From contig NZ_RQZH01000002.1 of the NCBI RefSeq assembly GCF_003932845.1, forward strand, positions 1 to 64,000: DNA of 64,000 bases, given 5' to 3'. The position numbers and the translations under genes are program-made. Source of the stretch: Prevotella sp. OH937_COT-195 (GTDB lineage: Bacteria > Bacteroidota > Bacteroidia > Bacteroidales > Bacteroidaceae). This document shows, in pieces, positions 62,357 to 64,000 of the stretch. How positions within the stretch are numbered: the first letter of the stretch is position 1; every line of letters begins with the position of its first letter. A model generated the notes under the pieces. That model worked only from the letters and a program-made list of their open reading frames with translations. It was not told where the DNA came from and did no database searches.

Positions 62357-62439
62357 CAAAACAGGCGAAATTGAAAAGCAATTTCGCCTGTTTTACTTTC
62401 CAATTTCGCCCAAATTACATTGCAATTTCGCCTGTTTTG
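62357..62439. repeat. 22-bp phased repeat array D
   Basis: Four 17-bp units start at 62357 (CAAAACAGGCGAAATTG, reverse), 62379 (CAATTTCGCCTGTTTTA), 62401 (CAATTTCGCCCAAATTA) and 62423 (CAATTTCGCCTGTTTTG), exactly 22 bp apart with 5-bp linkers. Located between convergent genes. Confidence 0.9.
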
Positions 62440-62478
62440 ATTCCGCGAAGGGAATATACGGCAGTGTGTTACGGAGTT

Positions 62479-62925
62479 TTACTCCTGCTCCTTGCGGTCG
62501 TCTATGTTGTCGCCCTCGGTCGGTTTCATTTCCGATTCAAAGTCTGTTATTCCGTTCTTGATGAGTATGTTGTACCACTGGAACAGTTTTTTGATGTCGT
62601 TGTCGTGAACGCGTTCGCGGTCGAAGTCGGGAAGTATCTCGGCAAAGTATTCTCTGAGTTCTTTGCTCAATGCTTTCTTGTAGTTTATCGACACCTCCTT
62701 GCCCTGCTCTTTGTCACGCAGCGAGGCGAGGATTGTCATAAGAGGAACGTCCTCGGCATCGGTGAACATTGCTATGTCGGCAAGACTCGTAACACGGTCG
62801 GTTGCGAAAGCCGGTATGCGTCTGTGTGTTTCGTCGAGGGTTTCTACTATGAGGTTGGCGCGTCCGCGCGATACTAATTTGTAAAGACCGGGCTTTCCGG
62901 CGATTGATAGGATTGTCTGTTGCAT
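62479..62925 (-). CDS. DUF5606 domain protein
   Basis: 148 residues, soluble: N-terminal small beta domain (ILSIAGKPGLYKLVSRGRAN) and helical C-terminal half. DUF5606 is Bacteroidales-specific and usually follows coaE, as here (57-bp gap). Function unknown; the start domain resembles an SH3-like barrel. Confidence 0.8.
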   Translation of the reverse strand: MQQTILSIAGKPGLYKLVSRGRANLIVETLDETHRRIPAFATDRVTSLADIAMFTDAEDVPLMTILASLRDKEQGKEVSINYKKALSKELREYFAEILPDFDRERVHDNDIKKLFQWYNILIKNGITDFESEMKPTEGDNIDDRKEQE

Positions 62926-62981
62926 GTTATTGTCGTATTATTTATTATTATTGGGTGTTCTTTGATTTTTATGTGATTTTA

Positions 62982-63554
62982 TCAGAGATTTTCCAGAGGG
63001 TTCGTTGAGGGTACAAATCGCATTCCGACGAGTTGCGGAAGTAGCGGCGACCCGTCGTTGTTGACTATGATGTGGCTGCGACGGGCAATTTCCTCCTGAC
63101 TCATTTGGCAGCCAATCCACTGTTCGGCCTTGCGGCGCGTTATTCCGTCGCGTGCCATTATGCGTTCCATACGCAGTTCGCGTGGAGCCGTCACGCATAT
63201 TATACGGTCAACGAGGCGGTCGAATCCGCTCTCGAACAGTATTGCACATTCCATCCATTCAATTCCCGATTCTTCGAAATCGCGTGCCACTGCGGGATGT
63301 ACTATTGCGTTCACCGCCTTTTTGTTCTCTTCGCCGGCGAGCAGGAACTGTGCGAGTATCGGTTTGTTGAGTTCTCCGTTGTTGTAAACTTCGTTGCCTA
63401 CGAGACGTTTCAACTTCTCCTTTATTTCTTCCGAAGTGCGCATAAGTCTCTTGGCTGCGTTGTCGCAGTCGTAAATCTCCATGCCCTGTTCTCGCAGTAG
63501 TCGGCAGACATAACTCTTCCCGCTTCCTATTCCACCCGTTACAGCCGTCTTCAT
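62982..63554 (-). CDS. coaE: dephospho-CoA kinase
   Basis: Last step of coenzyme A synthesis, 3'-phosphorylating dephospho-CoA. 190 residues, P-loop GGIGSGKS at 7-14, IYDCDNAAKRLM and RIMARDGITRRKAEQWIGCQ (lid and substrate site). The start overlaps the YbbR stop by four bases. The C-terminal tail seems short but complete. Confidence 0.94.
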   Translation of the reverse strand: MKTAVTGGIGSGKSYVCRLLREQGMEIYDCDNAAKRLMRTSEEIKEKLKRLVGNEVYNNGELNKPILAQFLLAGEENKKAVNAIVHPAVARDFEESGIEWMECAILFESGFDRLVDRIICVTAPRELRMERIMARDGITRRKAEQWIGCQMSQEEIARRSHIIVNNDGSPLLPQLVGMRFVPSTNPLENL

Positions 63555-64000
63555 TGTTCTTCGATGAGATAGTCAACCTTGTCTATTTCAGGTCTTGCGT
63601 TCCTTACCCCGTGTGGCACGGCAACGAGTCTTATGGTGCATTTGTCAGACGGATTTGCCGTTATGTCGTTGTAGTCTGCCACCACTTTGAAACTTGTCGG
63701 GCGTATCGAACGGTACATGCTGGCTCCTGTGACGAATATAACTTTCACTCTTTGTGGGAAAGTGCGCAACACCTTACCGGTCGGCATGTTGATGGCCGTT
63801 ATGGGAACTTCGAGTCTTTGCTCTGTCATAATGTCCGAGTAAAGTCCGATTTTCACTTTGTTCGGTATGTATTTCACCCCGTATATCCGTTTCAGTGCTA
63901 TGTCTCGTATCACGGTGTCGGTAAAATTCTGTAGGTATATCGGCACTGTAAACGCTTCTTTTATGCTGTCGAGCAGTTCGTCGGAGGCGTATATCAATAC
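63551..64000 (-). CDS. YbbR-like (CdaR-family) protein, C-terminal part
   Basis: Truncated by the window edge; about 149 residues remain. The region has beta-strand-rich YbbR repeats (ITAINMPTGKVLRTFPQRVK, RPTSFKVVADYNDITANPS). Bacteroidales carry this gene before coaE, and YbbR-type proteins regulate diadenylate cyclases in Firmicutes; that role is not shown here. The start lies beyond 64000. Confidence 0.75.
   Translation of the reverse strand, partial: VLIYASDELLDSIKEAFTVPIYLQNFTDTVIRDIALKRIYGVKYIPNKVKIGLYSDIMTEQRLEVPITAINMPTGKVLRTFPQRVKVIFVTGASMYRSIRPTSFKVVADYNDITANPSDKCTIRLVAVPHGVRNARPEIDKVDYLIEEQ

Noticed and set aside
62357..62439. CRISPR array
   Set aside because: Period of 22 bp with 5-bp linkers and 17-bp units that can invert is too short and too regular; no cas genes and no spacers.

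Overview
The window is a stretch of a Bacteroidales chromosome, most likely Prevotella or a close relative. Evidence: most genes lack a Shine-Dalgarno box but many have the Bacteroidetes promoter (-33 TTTG, about 19-20 bp, -7 TAnnTTTG); several families seen here are largely restricted to Bacteroidales (DUF3822, DUF5606, DUF5683, DUF6935-like, NhaD-type antiporter, MerR-like RacA-type regulator, YbbR-coaE-DUF5606 cluster); and the order recA / alaS / merR / rel / SLT transglycosylase / DUF5683 / parB / parA / surE / lpxB fits that order. These family calls come from recognition, not from a search.

Layout. 1-5.5 kb: a leftward operon nrnA-dnaG-queD-queE-cls, ending at a copy of a 197-bp repeat. 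5.5-10.4 kb: accessory stretch with a 22-bp phased repeat array, a GNAT acetyltransferase, a membrane protein, a Fic AMP-transferase with a small HTH partner, and a frameshifted IS1595-type transposase. 10.4-18.5 kb: RecD-like helicase, DUF3822/rsmD cluster, sugar nucleotidyltransferase, NhaD antiporter, esterase, DUF6621-like protein; second and third copies of the 197-bp repeat. 18.7-27.3 kb: a visibly AT-richer island with an ECF sigma/anti-sigma/DUF417/spondin-lipoprotein operon facing a five-gene operon (outer-membrane barrel, beta-lactamase-fold hydrolase, a degenerate LytS-type pseudokinase, an intact LytS-type kinase, a LytTR regulator). 27.3-45.6 kb: core genes from a saccharopine-dehydrogenase-like enzyme and recA to pepD. 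45.6-47.7 kb: poorly coding stretch, then a protein with an RpoA-CTD-like helix-hairpin-helix tail and a start-less gene remnant. 47.7-64 kb: corA with a structured leader, DUF349 protein, tRNA-Gln, rsfS-ftsH-cdsA, a large Ig-like surface protein, aroB, TlpA-like thioredoxin, a Ca/Na antiporter, a lipoprotein, and DUF5606/coaE/ybbR.

The most unusual signals are non-coding. (1) A dispersed 197-bp element, four copies, all in one orientation and all next to gene 3' ends, with 20-bp terminal inverted repeats in which a base change on one side is matched by the complementary change on the other in two of three complete copies. (2) Four intergenic arrays of a 17-bp imperfect palindrome (CAATTTCGGCGATTTTG-like) repeated with an exact 22-bp period in either orientation. 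(3) A corA leader with two tiny ORFs and two mutually exclusive hairpins, the second ending four bases before the start codon. Among proteins, the pseudokinase/kinase pair and an extra segment of about 34 residues inside AlaRS stand out.
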